63,390 nucleotides of DNA. It comes from Comamonas sp. SCN 65-56. GTDB lineage: Bacteria; Pseudomonadota; Gammaproteobacteria; Burkholderiales; Burkholderiaceae_C. Below are positions 35,228 to 42,904 of this stretch, in pieces. Made by a program: the position numbers and the translations under genes. A model generated the notes under the pieces. The model was not told the origin of the DNA, did no database searches, and saw nothing but the letters and a program-made list of their open reading frames with translations. The DNA is taken from the NCBI RefSeq assembly GCF_001724135.1, contig NZ_MEDS01000019.1, positions 1 to 63,390 on the forward strand, in the 5' to 3' direction. The first letter of the stretch is position 1. Each line of letters opens with the position of its first letter.

Positions 35228-35264
35228 TTTATTTCATTTGAAATAAAAACATCGTTTTATTTCA
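35228..35264. promoter_or_regulatory. Palindrome and direct repeat upstream of the Xre/RES operon
   Basis: TTTATTTCATTTGAAATAAA (35228-35247) is a near-perfect palindrome. The half-site TTTATTTCA recurs at 35256-35264, 28 bases on. AT-rich, in contrast to the surroundings, and about 70 bases before the antitoxin ATG, so a likely autoregulatory operator. It could also serve the divergent uvrA. Confidence 0.55.
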
Positions 35265-35331
35265 TGTGATGTTTTTTGCCTGAACCCTGTACCATGTGTC
35301 TATTCATTCATGGTCTTGCAAGGAGCACGCG

Positions 35332-35709
35332 ATGACCGCCACCCAAGCCGTCCAGGCCATCGATCCCCAAGCGGTTCTGACCAAGGCCACCCTGCGCGCG
35401 GCAGACCTGCTGGCCCTGCAGAACACCGACCTGGCAAAGGTGATCGGCGTCAGCACCGCAACGGTCAGCCGCTACCGAAGCGGCACCGCGGAAATCTCCC
35501 CCGCCACCAAGGCCGGCGAACTCGCGCTGCTGCTGGTGCGCATCTTCCGCTCGCTCGATCCGCTGGTCGGCTCGGACACCGAAATGCGCAGGCAGTGGAT
35601 GCACTCGCGCAACAAGGCCCTCGGGGGCATCCCCGCCGAGCTGGTCCTCAAGCCCGACGGCCTGGTCCGCACCCTGGCCTATCTGGACGGGATGCGCGCC
35701 GCCGCATGA
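35332..35709 (+). CDS. Xre/MbcA/ParS-type antitoxin of a RES toxin-antitoxin pair
   Basis: 125 residues. An Xre-like helix-turn-helix (LALQNTDLAKVIGVSTATVSR, YRSG) is followed by the C-terminal toxin-binding MbcA/ParS domain (LVRIFRSLDPLVGSDTEMRRQWMHSRNKALGGIPAEL). An AAGGAG site lies eight bases before the ATG. Its stop overlaps the toxin start (ATGA). Confidence 0.88.
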   Translation: MTATQAVQAIDPQAVLTKATLRAADLLALQNTDLAKVIGVSTATVSRYRSGTAEISPATKAGELALLLVRIFRSLDPLVGSDTEMRRQWMHSRNKALGGIPAELVLKPDGLVRTLAYLDGMRAAA

Positions 35710-36425
35710 CGAAGGCCGGGTGGCAGCCAGGGTGGCTTGACGAAACAGCCACCCATTTGACGGAGCCTGCGGCATGGCGGGGCGTCGAAACGCAGTACGT
35801 CAGTTCCAGCTTGCAACTCGTCGATTCCCATGCCGAACATGACGTGCTCGAAGCGCTTCTCGAAACGAGCAAACCTGCCCTGCCGAGCGTGAAAACCCAA
35901 AGCCAGCACTTCCTGCTCTTCACGCCATTCCGGTATACGCCGCAGCACCCCAGCCGCTTCAGGGCACTTGGGCACCTGGGCATCTGGTACGGTGCGCGCG
36001 AGCTGGAGGCGGCCTGCGCCGAAGTCGCCTACTGGCGCATGCGCTTCATTCTCGACAGCGCGGGGCCGAGTCAACGCAGGCTCACGACCCACCATACTTT
36101 TTTCAAGGCCGCCGTGGAAGGCAAGGGGCTGGACCTGACGTTGCCTCCCTGGAACACTTTTGAGGATGCCTGGAAAAACACCCGGGACTACGCCGAAACA
36201 CAGCGCCTGGCGGCCGCCGCCGAGGCTGCGGGCATTCAGGTCATTCAGTACGCCTCGGTGCGTGCGCCCGGCCGCACCTGCTTTGCCGTCTTCACCCCTG
36301 AAGCCTTGAGCGAGCCCGCGGGAGGACTCGACCCGTCGCGGCAACGATGGACCTGCACGGCCACCCGTGATCGCGTTTTGATGACGCAAGAGGGCGGCGG
36401 CATGCGATTTGCGTGGGACGGTTGA
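35706..36425 (+). CDS. RES-domain toxin
   Basis: 239 residues. The RES domain includes FRYTPQHPSRFRALGHLGIW and YGARELEAACAEVAYWRMR, holding the conserved Arg and Glu, and a late conserved Ser or Asn region around IQVIQYASVRAPGRTCFAVFTPEAL. RES toxins degrade NAD+ or transfer ADP-ribose. It is longer than many RES toxins because of the N-terminal extension WQPGWLDETATHLTEPAAWR. Coupled to the Xre-type antitoxin. Confidence 0.87.
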   Translation: MTKAGWQPGWLDETATHLTEPAAWRGVETQYVSSSLQLVDSHAEHDVLEALLETSKPALPSVKTQSQHFLLFTPFRYTPQHPSRFRALGHLGIWYGARELEAACAEVAYWRMRFILDSAGPSQRRLTTHHTFFKAAVEGKGLDLTLPPWNTFEDAWKNTRDYAETQRLAAAAEAAGIQVIQYASVRAPGRTCFAVFTPEALSEPAGGLDPSRQRWTCTATRDRVLMTQEGGGMRFAWDG

Positions 36426-36447
36426 GGCAGCAGCCACCGCTGCAGCA

Positions 36448-36600
36448 CGGATGCCAGGCCAGTGAAAACCACTCGATCAGCCGCAGCGCCTGCAAAAATT
36501 CAAGCAAAAAACGCTCACCCAAACCCGGAGCCTGATCGGCATACCACCCAGCCGCTTCATCGAGCTCCGCCTGCGCAGGCTCAAGCAGCCGAAGGCTCAT
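36448..36600 (-). pseudogene. Truncated ParE/RelE toxin remnant
   Basis: From an ATG at 36600 the frame reads MSLRLLEPAQAELDEAAGWY and continues to LIEWFSLAWHP, the first half of a ParE-type toxin. It then runs into sequence unlike the family, antisense to the end of the RES gene. The C-terminal strands and active residues are absent. It lies 17 bases after a DUF2442 gene, which may have been its operon partner. Confidence 0.7.
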
Positions 36601-36617
36601 GCGCCAGACGTGCCCAG

Positions 36618-36869
36618 TCACGCGGTTTGCGCGTTTTCCACCAGGCCATGCAGACGCGCGGCAGACAATTCCAGTCCGTTGGGCCAGCACAGCGCACCCG
36701 CGTCGACAAAGCAGCGCGCAAAGCAAGCCGCGTCGCGCAAAGGCTCAAGCAACGGCCCCTGGCGGGTGGCGAGGTAGGCGCCGCCATCAAAAACGCCATG
36801 CACGCCATCGCTGAACACCAGCGCCAGCCGGTGTTTGCCAAATGAAGTGACCTCAAGCAACTTGATCAC
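36618..36869 (-). CDS. DUF2442 family protein (downstream copy)
   Basis: 83 residues with a DUF2442 pattern: VTSFGKHRLALVFSDGVHGVFD, then GPLLEPLRDAACFARCFVDAGALCWPNGLELSAARLH. It starts with GTG, preceded by AAGGAG six bases upstream. The start overlaps the stop of a shortened DUF4160 gene. DUF2442 and DUF4160 genes commonly pair as predicted toxin-antitoxin modules. The function is unproven. Confidence 0.75.
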   Translation of the reverse strand: MIKLLEVTSFGKHRLALVFSDGVHGVFDGGAYLATRQGPLLEPLRDAACFARCFVDAGALCWPNGLELSAARLHGLVENAQTA

Positions 36870-36976
36870 GATCTGCTCCTTGAATGCGGTCCAGATTCAA
36901 CGTGAATGTGTGGCGGCGGATGATCGTCGTGCCACATGCGCACGATGATGCCGAAGAAGATCGCGATGGTGGGCAT
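36866..36976 (-). pseudogene. Shortened DUF4160 gene
   Basis: 36 codons. The N-terminus MPTIAIFFGIIVRMWHDDHP followed by PPHIHVESG is the clear start of a DUF4160 protein. It ends in SRSRS after about half of the usual 75-85 residues. Its stop overlaps the DUF2442 GTG, so coupling to the next gene survives. It is probably an internal deletion that removed the C-terminal half. Confidence 0.65.
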
Positions 36977-36979
36977 GAC

Positions 36980-37231
36980 TCACACCGGCGCGTGCTGCAC
37001 CCTGCGCGTCCGATCGGCTTGCCCTGCGAGCAGACCCTCGACCGAAATGTCTTCATCCAGAGCCTCCCAATGCAGACCGTAGCGGCTCAGCTCGACCTGA
37101 GCGCGTTGCTGCGGATTGGCACCCAGCAGACGCGGAAACCAGGCCAGCGGTGCGGCGATGGTGCGCCCATCGGACAAATCGACCCACAGCATGTCCGCAT
37201 CAAACCGCACGGCTTTAGGCGAAATGGTCAT
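36980..37231 (-). CDS. DUF2442 family protein (upstream copy)
   Basis: 83 residues: MTISPKAVRFDADMLWVDLS, then DGRTIAAPLAWFPRLLGANPQQRAQVEL and GLHWEALDEDISVEGLLAG, the classical DUF2442 sequence. It overlaps the intact DUF4160 gene by 17 bases. This pair is a second, apparently intact module beside the decayed one. Confidence 0.85.
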   Translation of the reverse strand: MTISPKAVRFDADMLWVDLSDGRTIAAPLAWFPRLLGANPQQRAQVELSRYGLHWEALDEDISVEGLLAGQADRTRRVQHAPV

Positions 37232-37457
37232 TCCACGCCCTTTCAATCAAAGTCTGGTTCTCGACCACCAGTTCGCGCAGTTTACGCAAGGTGCTGGCAT
37301 CAAAGCCATCGCTGTCGGCCAGATAGACCTCCGGCGCCAGCCAGAATTTTGCTTCGCCCTCGCCACTGCGTACATGCACATGCATGGCTTCACGCGGATT
37401 GCCTTCGTTGGAGTAGAAGAAAAAGCGAAACGCTTGGTGGCGGAAGATGACAGGCAC
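37215..37457 (-). CDS. DUF4160 family protein (intact)
   Basis: 80 residues with a GTG start. VPVIFRHQAFRFFFYSNEGN, REAMHVHVRSGEGEAKFWL and LRKLRELVVENQTLIERAW match DUF4160. The start lies next to the stop of the restriction-methylation gene (GTGTGACGTG), so all three genes probably share a transcript. A likely toxin-antitoxin partner of DUF2442; which is the toxin is not settled by sequence. Confidence 0.82.
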   Translation of the reverse strand: MPVIFRHQAFRFFFYSNEGNPREAMHVHVRSGEGEAKFWLAPEVYLADSDGFDASTLRKLRELVVENQTLIERAWNDHFA

Positions 37458-37458
37458 G

Positions 37459-40314
37459 TCACACCTCGGGACTTCTGCCGCTTGCTGAGGCCCGCTTGCG
37501 CCCGGCCCTGGCCTTGCCCACCGGCAGCAGGCTGGTGAGCTGCTGGTAGCGTTCAAAGAGAAAGGCCACGCGCTCGGCGTCGCTCTTCCAGGTTTTCTTG
37601 CCGCCGACGAGGGCGTAGGCGGCGTCCACCGCCGCATCCAATTTGTGGTGCGCTTTGAGCAGCACGGGGGGCATGGTCAGCGGGTCGTACAGGTCGGCCA
37701 GGCTGCTGGCGGGGAACTGGGCGCGGGCATCGAGCACGGCTTGCGCAGCGGTTTCGATAGCTGTTTGCGCTTTATGGGCGGGCGTTGGAGGCCGATTTGG
37801 CTCTGATTTTGGCGGTAGATCGGGCCAGGGGAAATTGTTGTAGACAATGGCGGCGGAGTAGCGGAAATCGCTTTTCAATCGGCCGCAGACGGCACGCACC
37901 CAAGCGTTGTGCATGGTGCTGGAGAGCACGCCGAAGTGAAACAGCGTGGCGCCGGGTGCCATCTTGACCAGATTGCTGCACAGGGTTTCGGGCTGCTCAA
38001 AGCCAAACGGGATGAAGGCGCGGCGCTCGGAAGACACTTCCGGCAGCACCAGATAGGGCGCGGCGGGCATGTTCTCCACATGAAAGCGCGTCGGCGTATC
38101 GGCCAGCTTGCGCGTGGGTGCGCTCTTGCTGGCAAGGCGAAAGTTCTTCACTGCCTGCACGCGCTTCAAAGCCTCAGGCATGGCGCGCAGCGCGGCGGGG
38201 GGGCAGTCGCCCAGCCACAGGCACCAGCGTTCGTAACCGTTCAAAAACTCAATCGCGCCCAGCCAGCGCCGGAACCAGAGCGCGCTGGTCGGTTCCCTGG
38301 CGATGAAGGCATCGCGCTCTTCGGTGGTGAACAGGTAGTTGCCGTCGTCGATGGGTTTGTTGCCTATGCCAATCTCGGGCACGGCACAGATCGGCCGACT
38401 GCGCCGGGGCAGCACCACATCGGGCGCATCCACCAGATAGGGATTGATGTTGGCGGCAGGCACCGCCAGCGGCTCGCCCTTGATGTCCTCGTATTCGTAG
38501 ATCACCTTGTCCGGCACGTCTTGCAAACCAAAGCCGACGATGACGCAGTGCACGGCGGCCTTGCCACTGGCCTCGTTGCTCCAACTGAAGGTGCGGTGGG
38601 CGAAGTGGATGTGGATGCCCCGCGCCAGCAGCCAGCCCCAGAGCACGCCAACCTGCTCGCCCTGGGTGATGCTGTTGGTGGAGACGAAGGCGGCGCGCAT
38701 CGCGTGCGCCGCTGGCCCCCACCCCCGCCCTCCCCCAGAGGGGGAGGGAGTTAGATAGCGTGCGGCCTTGACGTACCAGGCGGCGACGAAGTCGAGCAGG
38801 CCGGCGTTGGGGATGCCTTCGAACACCACGCGGGTGTCTTCGCGCTGCGCGTCGTCCATGAACTTGGCGCCGACGAAGGGCGGGTTGCCGAGCACGTAGC
38901 TGCACTGCTCCATTGGCAGTACCTCGTTCCAATCGAGCGTGAGCGCATTGCCATGCACCACGCGCGCGCTGCTCTTGAGCGGGATGCGCGCGAAGTACAG
39001 GCCGAATTCCTCGCTCACGCGCAAATTCATCTGGTGATCGACCAGCCACAGCGCCACCTGCGCGATCTGCGCGGGGAATTCCTCGATCTCGATGCCGAAG
39101 AACTGGTCCACGTCCAGGCTGATGAGCTGGTGCACGTCCAGCGTCTGCTGGCCACTCTGGTAACTGGCGCGCAGCACTTCCAGCTCCAGCAGGCGCAGTT
39201 CGCGGTAGCTGATGACGAGGAAATTTCCGCAGCCGCAAGCCGGGTCGAAGAAGGTCAGCTGGCGCAGCTTCTTGTGGAATTCGAACAGGCGGTTGCGGTT
39301 GTTCCTGACCTTGTGGAACTCGGCCCACAGCGCATCGAGAAACAGCGGCTTGATGAGCTTGAGGATGTTCTCTTCGCTGGTGTAGTGCGCGCCCAGGTTG
39401 CGCCGCGCCCTGGCGTCCATGATGCTCTGGAACAGGCTGCCGAAGATGGCGGGGCTGATGGCCGACCAGTCCAGCGCGCAGGCGTCGAGCAGCGCGGTGC
39501 GCATGTCGGCGTCGAAGTCGGCCAGCGGCAGGGGTTCCTCGAACAAGCGGCCGTTGACGTAGGGGAAAGCGGCAAGCTGCTCGTCCAGGTGCTTGCTGCG
39601 CAGGTGTTCGGGCGTGTTGAGCACCTGAAAGAGCTGGGCCAGGCGCGGGCCCAGGTCGCTGCCGTCGGGCGCGGTGCGTTCTTCCACCCACAGGCGCAGC
39701 GCCTGCGCGGGCTGGAAGATGCCGGTGTCGTCGGCGAACAGGCAAAACAGCAGGCGCACCAGCAGCACCTCCAGCGCATGGCCGCCGTAGCCGCTGGCCT
39801 TGAGCGCGTCGTGCAGCCGCCCCATGCGCTCTGCGGCGTGGATGTTGACCGGGTTCTGCGCGGTGATCTCCTGCATCCGGTAGCCGGCGATGAAGCCGAA
39901 CAGGCGCACGTGCTTGTGCAGGTCGGCCAGGGCAAATTCGGTGGTCTTGCCGCTGGCGAGCTGGTGCACGCGAAAGCGCACGAAGTCGCAGACGATGATG
40001 ATCTGCGGCAGGTCGCGTTCAAGAATGCCGGGGAAGTAGCCCAGCGCCTGGTCGAAGGCGGCATCCAGACTGCGCCCGCGCGACTTCTGCTCCACCAGCA
40101 GCATGCCGGGCCAGAACAAGTCCACAAACCCTTGACCACCACCGTGCTTCTTGACGTTCAGTTCGAAGGTGGCGACGCGCTTGTCGGTGATGCCGAAGAT
40201 CTCGAAGAACGCGATCCAGAAGGGCTTGGCCTCGGAATCCTCATTGGCCGCGTCTTCCCAAGTGCGGCTGAAGGCCAGCGCGCGGGATTTGATTTCGTTC
40301 CAGGACAGGGGCAT
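37459..40314 (-). CDS. MmeI-like bifunctional restriction endonuclease-methyltransferase
   Basis: 951 residues. The N-terminal nuclease has a PD-(D/E)xK site: D65, then E75 and K77 in LLVEQKSRG, the same D-x9-ExK spacing as MmeI. A helical domain follows, then an N6-adenine methyltransferase with motif I FDPACGCGNFLV (D357) and motif IV NPPF at about 477. A C-terminal target-recognition region comes last. Two repeats sit in frame: a B right arm giving LTPSPSGGGRGWG (about residues 522-534) and a diverged A copy giving PKSEPNRPPTPAHKAQ (about 835-853). Both fall between conserved blocks. Whether activity survives them is unknown. Confidence 0.87.
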   Translation of the reverse strand: MPLSWNEIKSRALAFSRTWEDAANEDSEAKPFWIAFFEIFGITDKRVATFELNVKKHGGGQGFVDLFWPGMLLVEQKSRGRSLDAAFDQALGYFPGILERDLPQIIIVCDFVRFRVHQLASGKTTEFALADLHKHVRLFGFIAGYRMQEITAQNPVNIHAAERMGRLHDALKASGYGGHALEVLLVRLLFCLFADDTGIFQPAQALRLWVEERTAPDGSDLGPRLAQLFQVLNTPEHLRSKHLDEQLAAFPYVNGRLFEEPLPLADFDADMRTALLDACALDWSAISPAIFGSLFQSIMDARARRNLGAHYTSEENILKLIKPLFLDALWAEFHKVRNNRNRLFEFHKKLRQLTFFDPACGCGNFLVISYRELRLLELEVLRASYQSGQQTLDVHQLISLDVDQFFGIEIEEFPAQIAQVALWLVDHQMNLRVSEEFGLYFARIPLKSSARVVHGNALTLDWNEVLPMEQCSYVLGNPPFVGAKFMDDAQREDTRVVFEGIPNAGLLDFVAAWYVKAARYLTPSPSGGGRGWGPAAHAMRAAFVSTNSITQGEQVGVLWGWLLARGIHIHFAHRTFSWSNEASGKAAVHCVIVGFGLQDVPDKVIYEYEDIKGEPLAVPAANINPYLVDAPDVVLPRRSRPICAVPEIGIGNKPIDDGNYLFTTEERDAFIAREPTSALWFRRWLGAIEFLNGYERWCLWLGDCPPAALRAMPEALKRVQAVKNFRLASKSAPTRKLADTPTRFHVENMPAAPYLVLPEVSSERRAFIPFGFEQPETLCSNLVKMAPGATLFHFGVLSSTMHNAWVRAVCGRLKSDFRYSAAIVYNNFPWPDLPPKSEPNRPPTPAHKAQTAIETAAQAVLDARAQFPASSLADLYDPLTMPPVLLKAHHKLDAAVDAAYALVGGKKTWKSDAERVAFLFERYQQLTSLLPVGKARAGRKRASASGRSPEV
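37756..37810. repeat. Repeat A copy inside the restriction-methylation gene (diverged)
   Basis: On the plus strand, GATAGCTGTTTGCGCTTTATGGGC, then GGCGTTGGAGGCCGATTTGG, matches inverted repeat A (CAGCTAT end, GCGCTT core, GGCC.ATTT flank) with a partly broken stem. It adds a Pro/Glu-rich stretch to the protein. Confidence 0.6.
38712..38750. repeat. Partial repeat B (right arm only) inside the restriction-methylation gene
   Basis: GGCCCCCACCCCCGCCCTCC through GGGGGAGGGAG, forming the CCCTCCCCC/GGGGGAGGG hairpin with loop AGA, as in copy 3. The left arm is absent. It adds about 13 codons (SPSGGGRGWGP) between a methyltransferase segment and the next conserved block. Confidence 0.8.
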
Positions 40315-40325
40315 GGGTTTTCAAG

Positions 40326-40373
40326 AAAATTGGCCTCTAGCGCTTGCAGGACAAGCGCAAACAGCTATTGTTT
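40326..40373. repeat. Dispersed repeat A, intergenic copy 3
   Basis: TTGGCCTCTAGCGCTTG, loop CAGGA, CAAGCGCAAACAGCTATTG: a seven-pair stem, just upstream of the restriction-methylation gene. Next to it are two TTCCGAAG direct repeats (about 40371-40410). Confidence 0.8.
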
Positions 40374-40536
40374 CCGAAGATAAACATCTCCGCGATTCTT
40401 CCGAAGGTAACCGGAGGCGGTGCTGCTGCGCAAGGTGAATGCCCAGTGTGCTCCAACGATTTCAATGCCAAACAATCCTCTTCGCATCATCGACCGCGCG
40501 CACCCGCAATTTCCATCAGGCGTGATAACATCCGTC

Positions 40537-40833
40537 ATGCCTGCGTCCAAACTCTACGACGATACGCACAAGATTTCCGACAAGCGCGAAAATGGCAGTC
40601 TGCGTCGGGAAGTCTGGGTGGATGAAAAGGGCAAGGTCACACGCTACAACCTGGCCTACATCAACCACCGCTTGCACTCAGGAGACAACGGGCGCGTGGT
40701 TGGCTACGACAACGCCCACGGCTACCACCATCGGCATTACTTCGGTGCGGAGGAGCCCATCGACTTCGTGAGCTTTGAGGACGTGGAAAAACGCTTTGAG
40801 CAAGACTGGATTGCACTGAAAGGCCGCCCATGA
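40537..40833 (+). CDS. TumE-like (DUF6516) putative toxin
   Basis: 98 residues: KLYDDTHKISDKRENGSLRR, WVDEKGKVTRYNLAYINHRL, then GYDNAHGYHHRHYFGAEEPI. The His/Arg-rich centre matches DUF6516/TumE toxins as I remember them. The ATG at 40537 was chosen because the upstream frame has no family resemblance. Its stop overlaps the partner gene (ATGA). Confidence 0.68.
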   Translation: MPASKLYDDTHKISDKRENGSLRREVWVDEKGKVTRYNLAYINHRLHSGDNGRVVGYDNAHGYHHRHYFGAEEPIDFVSFEDVEKRFEQDWIALKGRP

Positions 40834-41204
40834 CCCAACTGACCATCAAGATTGCTACTGAAGACGATTTCTTCAAGCGTGGCCGCCGATTGGCACGTGC
40901 GGCAGACCGCGGCGAGCCTATCCCCGAAGAGCGAATCGTCAGTTTTGAAGATCCGGCCGACGTGATGAAGCTGATGACGGCTACGCGCCTGGCGCTGTTT
41001 CGCGCCGTGAAGGAAACGCCGGGATCGATCACGGAGATTGCCGAACGGCTGCAACGCGACCGCAGCGCGGTCAAGCGCGATCTGGACGAGATGGAGCGCT
41101 TCGGTCTGGTCACGATCGCGGAGAAGGTATTGCCAGGGCATGGGCGCATGAAGGAAGTGCGCGTGACGGCGGCTCGGGTGCAGCTCATGGCGGAAGTGGC
41201 GTAG
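40830..41204 (+). CDS. Helix-turn-helix antitoxin partner of the TumE-like protein
   Basis: 124 residues. The N-terminal part EDDFFKRGRRLARAADRGEP precedes a winged-helix region: LALFRAVKETPGSITEIAER, then LQRDRSAVKRDLDEMERFGLV. This is the usual predicted DNA-binding partner (TumA-like) of DUF6516 proteins. Coupled by ATGA overlap. Lies at the right edge of the defence island. Confidence 0.72.
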   Translation: MTQLTIKIATEDDFFKRGRRLARAADRGEPIPEERIVSFEDPADVMKLMTATRLALFRAVKETPGSITEIAERLQRDRSAVKRDLDEMERFGLVTIAEKVLPGHGRMKEVRVTAARVQLMAEVA

Positions 41205-41385
41205 AGAAATCCGATTGAGCCGCAGGCCACCGTCTCGGCCTGAAACGAGCGCATGACTGCGCTGCGCGCAACTCAGGCTTGAGTCTGCCACCCGCTCCAG
41301 GCCGCCCACTGCCGCACGCCTGTCTTTTGCGGCATGCGCGCGCAGTGGCGCAATGCCTGGCCCAGTGTAGCCCCACTGTTTGATA

Positions 41386-41435
41386 TGAAAATCCAGCTCG
41401 GCGCGCTTCAGACAAGCGCCAACAGCTATGGATTT
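41386..41435. repeat. Dispersed repeat A, intergenic copy 4
   Basis: GCGCGCTTCAGACAAGCGCCAACAGCTATGG with a GCGCTT/AAGCGC stem and the CAGCTAT end, between the TumA-like gene and the end of the DsbA-family gene. The rest of this spacer (41205-41385) shows no gene or clear site. Confidence 0.7.
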
Positions 41436-41441
41436 GTTGGT

Positions 41442-42092
41442 TTACGTCACATCGGGAACGCCCGATAGCAGTTGCCTCGCTGCCTCCCACGCCGGGCCAT
41501 CGAACCAGGCATCGCCATCAAGGAAGACACGCAGCATGGGCAGGCTGTCCAGGCCCCAGAAGAGCTTGTCTTGCACCTCGAACATCGGCACGCCGAACAC
41601 GCCGCGCGCGGCGGCGGTATCGGTGTTCTCGCGCAGCAGGCGCTTGGCACGCTCGCCCGCGCCTTCATCTTGGCGCAGTTGTTCGGCCAGTTGCACCCTC
41701 AGCGCGTCGAGCCGCTGCGGTTCGAGCGCATCCGCGCCGCCCTGCCAGACATGGCGCAGGATGGCGTCTGCGGTGTAGCGGTTGATGCAGCCATCGTCGC
41801 TGCATTCCAGCGCCAGGCGCAAGAGCGGCAGCGGCGGGAAGGGGTGACGTGCGGGCATATCGAGGCCCACGCCCAGGCTGTGTCCCAGCCAGGTGACGTG
41901 GCGGTAGGTCCAGTCGCGCTTGGGGGCGATGCCCGCCGGGCCGGGGTTGCCGTGCTGTTGCAACAGCGCGCCCAGCAGCACCGGGCGGTAGCGCACGCGC
42001 ACGCTCAGGCCCTCAAGGGTGCGCGGCAGTTGCTCGAAGGCGAGCCAGGCGTAGGGGGAGACGAAGTCCAAGTGGAAGGTGATGTCGTGCAT
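41442..42092 (-). CDS. DsbA-family 2-hydroxychromene-2-carboxylate isomerase-like protein
   Basis: 216 residues with a thioredoxin-like GST-kappa/DsbA fold. It opens with HLDFVSPYAWLAFEQLP, where SPY replaces the CxxC motif, as in hydroxychromene carboxylate isomerases. Further on, GVFGVPMFEVQDKLFWGLDS holds the cis-Pro loop (GVP). These enzymes act with glutathione in naphthalene and other aromatic degradation, but many homologues have unknown substrates. No aromatic genes are adjacent. Confidence 0.85.
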   Translation of the reverse strand: MHDITFHLDFVSPYAWLAFEQLPRTLEGLSVRVRYRPVLLGALLQQHGNPGPAGIAPKRDWTYRHVTWLGHSLGVGLDMPARHPFPPLPLLRLALECSDDGCINRYTADAILRHVWQGGADALEPQRLDALRVQLAEQLRQDEGAGERAKRLLRENTDTAAARGVFGVPMFEVQDKLFWGLDSLPMLRVFLDGDAWFDGPAWEAARQLLSGVPDVT

Positions 42093-42155
42093 GGTTACTC
42101 CAAAATTTCAGGCAAAAACCCGTTCAGGCACGCGACTGGCAGCGTGGCAGTGCGA

Positions 42156-42342
42156 CCCCTTCCCCCTTTGGGGCTGAGGGTTGCGGCTCCAGTTCCGCCT
42201 GCGCGGAACTGGACAACCCGAAGCGCGGCAGCGTCCCGCCGCCAGCACCGAGGCGGGGATGGGGGCAGCGCGGCAATCACGGTCGCGGGTCCTGTTCGGC
42301 ATTGCAAGCCCCCACCCTACCCTCCCCCAGAGGGGGAGGGAA
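42156..42342. repeat. Composite repeat B, copy 3, intergenic
   Basis: Left arm with outer stem GGGTTG/CAACCC and inner stem CCAGTTCCGC/GCGGAACTGG, loop CTGC. Right arm CCCTCCCCC/GGGGGAGGG with loop AGA. The centre (about 42262-42307) is unrelated to those of the other copies. It fills most of the spacer between the ybaK-like and DsbA-family genes. Confidence 0.85.
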
Positions 42343-42354
42343 GAAGACCCAAAG

Positions 42355-42858
42355 TCACGCCTTGGGCACCTGCACCACATCGACCACGGGCGCGCCGGTC
42401 AGGCGTTCCAGGTCTTGCGGCTTGAGGCGAAACACCGCATGCGGATGCCCGGCGGCGGCCCAGATTTCGTCAAAGCGCAGCAGATCCCGATCAATCAAGG
42501 TGACCGGCGGCTGGATGAACCCGACGGGCGAGACACCGCCGATGGTGAAGCCCGTCGCGCTCTTGACGAAGTCGGCATCGGCGCGGCCGATGGGGCCGAT
42601 CAGGCTGCTGACCTTTTTCTCGTCCACGCGCCGGTCGCCCGAGGTGATGACGAGCACCGCCGCATCGTCGCTCTTGCGCCGGAAGATGATGCTCTTGGCG
42701 ATCTGGCCGACCACGACGCCCAGCGCACCGGCCGCCTCCTGCGCGGTACGCGCGGAGATGTCGAGCATTTGAGGGGCGTGCGGGTGGCCGACGGCGCTGA
42801 GTGCCGCGACCACGCGCTGCACGCTGTCGTTGGAAGGGAGGGAAGTGGCTTCAGTCAT
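42355..42858 (-). CDS. YbaK/EbsC-type aminoacyl-tRNA deacylase-like protein
   Basis: 167 residues. YbaK/ProX fold: VGQIAKSIIFRRKSDDAAVLVITSGDRRVD with the conserved Lys, then GFTIGGVSPVGF and DEIWAAAGHPHAVFRL. The family hydrolyses mischarged tRNAs such as Cys-tRNA(Pro). The ATG was chosen by alignment; a longer frame exists. Confidence 0.87.
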   Translation of the reverse strand: MTEATSLPSNDSVQRVVAALSAVGHPHAPQMLDISARTAQEAAGALGVVVGQIAKSIIFRRKSDDAAVLVITSGDRRVDEKKVSSLIGPIGRADADFVKSATGFTIGGVSPVGFIQPPVTLIDRDLLRFDEIWAAAGHPHAVFRLKPQDLERLTGAPVVDVVQVPKA

Positions 42859-42904
42859 GGGGCTGACTTTAGGCCAAAGCCGGACCAGCCTCGCGCCTGC
42901 GCCC

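Noticed and set aside
35250-35276. AACATC...GATGTTTTTT before the Xre gene as a terminator
   Set aside because: Only a six-pair stem with a 14-base loop; it lies in the promoter region, so operator use is more likely.
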